A stretch of 64,000 bases of DNA from Saprospiraceae bacterium. GTDB taxonomy: Bacteria; Bacteroidota; Bacteroidia; Chitinophagales; Saprospiraceae. Below are positions 61,551 to 64,000 of the stretch, piece by piece. Under the pieces are notes generated by a model. That model did no database searches. It saw nothing but the letters and a program-made list of their open reading frames with translations, and was not told the origin of the DNA. How positions within the stretch are numbered: position 1 is the first letter of the stretch; every line of letters begins with the position of its first letter. The stretch spans positions 62,001 to 126,000 of the forward strand of contig JAHDBJ010000001.1 in assembly GCA_020630435.1 (NCBI GenBank), read 5' to 3'. A program made the position numbers and the translations under genes.

Positions 61551-63086
61551 TTCTTTTCTAAGTCGAGCAACAGATATATTTAATTGTTCACGATATTTTG
61601 CAACGGTTCTTCTAGCAATGTTATACCCACGTTCTTGAAGAAGTGTTTTCAATTTCTCATCCGAGAGTGGTTTACGCTTATTCTCATCATTGATAATATC
61701 TTTGAGAATTTTTTTCACTTCTAACGTAGAAACCTCCTCGCCATTTTCGGTTTGAAGCGATTCTGAAAAGAAGTCTTTTAATCTTTTAGTACCAAATTCT
61801 GTTTGTACGTATTTACTATTGGCAACTCTTGATACAGTAGATATATCTAAACCTGTAATTTCAGCAATATCCTTCAGAATCATTGGTTTCAATTTACGTT
61901 GATCGCCAGTTAGAAAATAATCGTACTGATAAACCAAGATAGCATTCATGGTTTTATACATTGTTTGCTGTCTTTGTTGGATAGCTTCAATAAACCATCG
62001 AGCAGAATCGATTTTTTGTTTGATAAAGAGTACAGCTTCTTTCTCTTGTTTGCTCGTTTTACGAATCTTCTTTTTAGCATCATAAGACTTGAGCATATCC
62101 CTATAAGTATCACTTACTCTCAAGTCAGGAGCATTTCTGGAATTAAGAGATAGTTCCAACTCTCCATCTCGGTGTACAATAGTAAAATCAGGAACGATAT
62201 ACTGTGCTGCTCTAGAATTTTTAGTCGCAAAACCACTAGCAGGCTTTGGATTCAACTTCAAAATTTCTTCAATTGCCTTTTTGAGTTGATTCTCTGATAT
62301 GTTTAATTGTCTTTGTAATTTTTGATAATGTTTCTTTGAAAATTCTTCAAAATGCTCTTCAATAATTCTCAATGCCAATCGAATAGATGCTTTGTCCTCA
62401 TAAGGAACCGAATCATCATCATTTTTTCTATCCAATTGAATTAATAGACTTTCTTCAAGATTTCTAGCTCCAATGCCTGGAGGATCTAATTGTTGGATTT
62501 TCTTAAGTAATAATTCAATCTCTTCCAAAGAAGATACTATATTTTGAGAAAACATCAAATCATCTACAATTTCGATAGGTTCTCTTCTCAAATAACCGTC
62601 GTCATCAATACTACCTATTATTTGGCTAGCTATTTTTTCAGATCTTTCATCTTTCAATTTTAATAGACCTATTTGTCTTTCCAGATATTCATGAAAGCTA
62701 CTTTCTACAACAATCGGAATTGTTTTTTCTTCATCATCTGTCGAATGATTATTAATACTTAATTTATAAGTCGAGACATCATCTTCTATATATTCATTAA
62801 TATATTCGTCCAATTCAAAATTTTCTTCTTTTGCGCTCTCTTCATATTCATAATCTTGTTCTCCTGCCTCATTCTCTCCTCCTCCTAAACGTTCTGCTGA
62901 CTCCATATCTGACGATTCTGGAAGTTCATCTGTATCTTCTCCTTCATCCAGCGCAGGATTGGCTTCAAGTTCCTCTTTTATCCTCTGATCTAAAGTAGCA
63001 GTAGGAATCTGCAACAATTTCATTAATTGAATTTGTTGAGGAGATAGCTTTTGTAGTAACTTTTGACTTAAATTCTGTTTTAACAT
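61545..63086 (-). CDS. rpoN: RNA polymerase sigma-54 factor
   Basis: A 513-residue sigma factor. Region I, MLKQNLSQKLLQKLSPQQIQLMKLLQIPTATLDQRIKEELEANPALDEG, is the activator-interacting part, followed by an acidic stretch (about 50-120). The core-binding domain includes LQQLDPPGIGARNLEESLLIQL; then the central helix-turn-helix IAEITGLDISTVSRVANSKYV and RpoN box ARRTVAKYRE at 491-500 follow. It recognises -24/-12 promoters and needs AAA+ activators. No sigma-54 activator is adjacent. The reading frame is full length. Confidence 0.96.
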   Translation of the reverse strand: MLKQNLSQKLLQKLSPQQIQLMKLLQIPTATLDQRIKEELEANPALDEGEDTDELPESSDMESAERLGGGENEAGEQDYEYEESAKEENFELDEYINEYIEDDVSTYKLSINNHSTDDEEKTIPIVVESSFHEYLERQIGLLKLKDERSEKIASQIIGSIDDDGYLRREPIEIVDDLMFSQNIVSSLEEIELLLKKIQQLDPPGIGARNLEESLLIQLDRKNDDDSVPYEDKASIRLALRIIEEHFEEFSKKHYQKLQRQLNISENQLKKAIEEILKLNPKPASGFATKNSRAAQYIVPDFTIVHRDGELELSLNSRNAPDLRVSDTYRDMLKSYDAKKKIRKTSKQEKEAVLFIKQKIDSARWFIEAIQQRQQTMYKTMNAILVYQYDYFLTGDQRKLKPMILKDIAEITGLDISTVSRVANSKYVQTEFGTKRLKDFFSESLQTENGEEVSTLEVKKILKDIINDENKRKPLSDEKLKTLLQERGYNIARRTVAKYREQLNISVARLRKEL

Positions 63087-63252
63087 AACCTGACTCTAAA
63101 TTGTAAATATTTTTCTCAAATAGTTATTTTTAATCATTTGTTCAAAACCTTGTTGCTTCATTTTTGTGACACGTAATAAAGGATTACTCAGAATAAAATA
63201 GATTAAAAATATGGGGCAATTAAAATAAAACGTGACAAAATAAAGGTTTTGC

Positions 63253-63261
63253 TTTTCCACA
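63253..63261 (+). promoter_or_regulatory. isolated TTTTCCACA motif
   Basis: A single DnaA-box-like nonamer (consensus TTATCCACA, one mismatch) upstream of rpoN and downstream of recX. Alone it means little; it is listed because the same nonamer occurs twice in tandem on the other side of recX. Confidence 0.3.
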
Positions 63262-63293
63262 AAAAACGTGCCAAAAATAAAATTAGATAAAAT

Positions 63294-63779
63294 TTATTTA
63301 TAATTCAAGTTTTTCAACACATTCCATATCATTTTTTTTTCATATCCTTTTTGATATAGGTAGGCAACTAGCTTGTTATTCAATTCATAATCAGGTAATT
63401 CTCCTAATAATGTCTTTTTCTTAACTAAAAGATAATTTATTTTTTTTATGTATGCTTCTTCGTTTATTTCTTTTAGCGCCTTTTGAATACAATAAGTAGA
63501 AATATCCCTTTGACGCAATTCCATTTCTATTTTAATTCGTCCCCAGTGCTTATAATTAAATTTACCCCTCGCAAATGAACAAGCAAACCGTTCTTCATTT
63601 AAAAAATCATGCTCAATTAAATCAACTATAATTGATTCTAAATCCTCTCCTCTAATACCCAAAACAAGTAATTTTGATCGAACTTCTCGATGACAACGAT
63701 CTTGATAAGCACAATATCTTTGCAGCTTTTTTAAAGCATCTTGTTTACTAATATATTTATTTCCTTTTCCTTTCAACAA
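63294..63779 (-). CDS. recX: regulatory protein RecX
   Basis: A 161-residue helical protein made of three-helix repeats, the RecX fold: ALKKLQRYCAYQDRCHREVRSKLLVLGI, then IVDLIEHDFLNEERFACSFARGKFNYKHWGRIKIEMELRQRDI with the conserved DFLNEERFA and KHWGRIKIEMELR, and YLYQKGYEKKMIWNVL at the end. RecX caps RecA filaments and limits their growth. No ATG is in frame between the upstream stop and the conserved region; TTG at 63779 is the only plausible start. recA is not adjacent. Confidence 0.92.
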   Translation of the reverse strand: MLKGKGNKYISKQDALKKLQRYCAYQDRCHREVRSKLLVLGIRGEDLESIIVDLIEHDFLNEERFACSFARGKFNYKHWGRIKIEMELRQRDISTYCIQKALKEINEEAYIKKINYLLVKKKTLLGELPDYELNNKLVAYLYQKGYEKKMIWNVLKNLNYK

Positions 63780-63952
63780 ATTAGTGATTTATTACGGATA
63801 TAATAAAAAATTTAGTTAATGGGATAAATAGAATTGATAGTCTATAAGATACAGATATAAAATAGTTTATCTTATCTTATAATGAACCTCTAAAAGTAAA
63901 ATGAAGTTCTGCAATTATTCGGAAAAATAGGTTTATACGCAAAAAAATTAAA

Positions 63953-63976
63953 GTTTTCCACATAGTTTTCCACATA
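63953..63976 (+). repeat. tandem 12-bp repeat with DnaA-box-like TTTTCCACA
   Basis: GTTTTCCACATA is repeated exactly at 63953-63964 and 63965-63976, followed by TGTTAATAAC. Each unit contains a TTTTCCACA nonamer, one base from the DnaA consensus. The rest of the 221 nt from recX to the window edge is AT-rich and gene-free, so this could be the edge of an origin-like region or a dnaA-type promoter. Confidence 0.5.
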
Positions 63977-64000
63977 TGTTAATAACTTTTTTGAGTGTAT

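Noticed and set aside
1-64000. tRNA or rRNA genes, CRISPR arrays, intact insertion sequences
   Set aside because: No cloverleaf-like GC-rich 70-90-nt segments, no regularly spaced repeats and no transposase-like proteins were seen, although a covariance search was not possible.

Overview
The window is a low-GC chromosomal segment from a Bacteroidota bacterium, probably of the Saprospiria/Chitinophagia side; I cannot name a genus. The evidence is a type IX secretion (T9SS) C-terminal sorting domain, PD40/TPR and OmpA-family envelope proteins, LytTR and TPR histidine kinases, a 939-residue CarB without the MGS domain, absence of Shine-Dalgarno motifs, and promoters of the Bacteroidota type (TTG, 19-20 nt, TAnnTTTG). 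Several genes start at TTG or GTG. I saw no rRNA, tRNA, CRISPR array or intact transposase.

1-5 kb: the 3' end of mutL, two rhomboid proteases, a T9SS-exported adhesin-like protein and ornithine aminotransferase. 5-11.4 kb is the most striking accessory region: a secreted MACPF/perforin-like protein with three exact-period 44-residue repeats (probably a beta-trefoil lectin module) is flanked by a LytTR response regulator and a TPR histidine kinase. The shared LytTR/MACPF intergenic region carries two 11-bp direct repeats 21 bp apart that fit the LytTR-family operator pattern. 11.5-15.2 kb: a lipoprotein, DUF5691, MoxR-type AAA+ ATPase and small outer-membrane protein, a partial MoxR/VWA-type cluster. 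15.3-25.6 kb: two paralogous ArsR repressors, tsaB, rlmB, a PorE-like TPR/PD40 protein, acs, an OmpA protein with a coiled-coil helix-hairpin-helix partner, and HU.

25.6-36 kb: a peptide-type ABC importer with no ATPase gene beside it, an OmpA/SPOR-like protein, and a split trp cluster (trpD, a DUF6624 lipoprotein, trpC, trpF). 36-45 kb: trmB, a GH3/beta-lactamase fusion, alkaline phosphatase, dprA, SH3 and TPR proteins and an M14 carboxypeptidase. A decayed DinB-family gene lies at 45.1-45.5 kb. 45.8-56.5 kb: a CotH/lamin-tail surface protein, carB, polyphosphate glucokinase and a giant NtrY-like kinase.

56.9-64 kb: a zinc-ribbon/LysM membrane protein paired with a divergent GrpE-like protein, then the his operon (hisG, hisD, hisC). 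The his operon has a complete-looking attenuation leader: promoter, short peptide with four consecutive His codons, and intrinsic terminator. A 160-bp MITE-like element sits between hisG and hisD. rpoN and recX close the window, and tandem TTTTCCACA motifs lie at its right edge.

The observations most worth following are the MACPF locus with its putative LytTR operator, the his attenuator, the MITE-like element inside the his operon, the GrpE-like/zinc-ribbon pair and the DinB pseudogene. All family assignments come from reading motifs; no database search was run.
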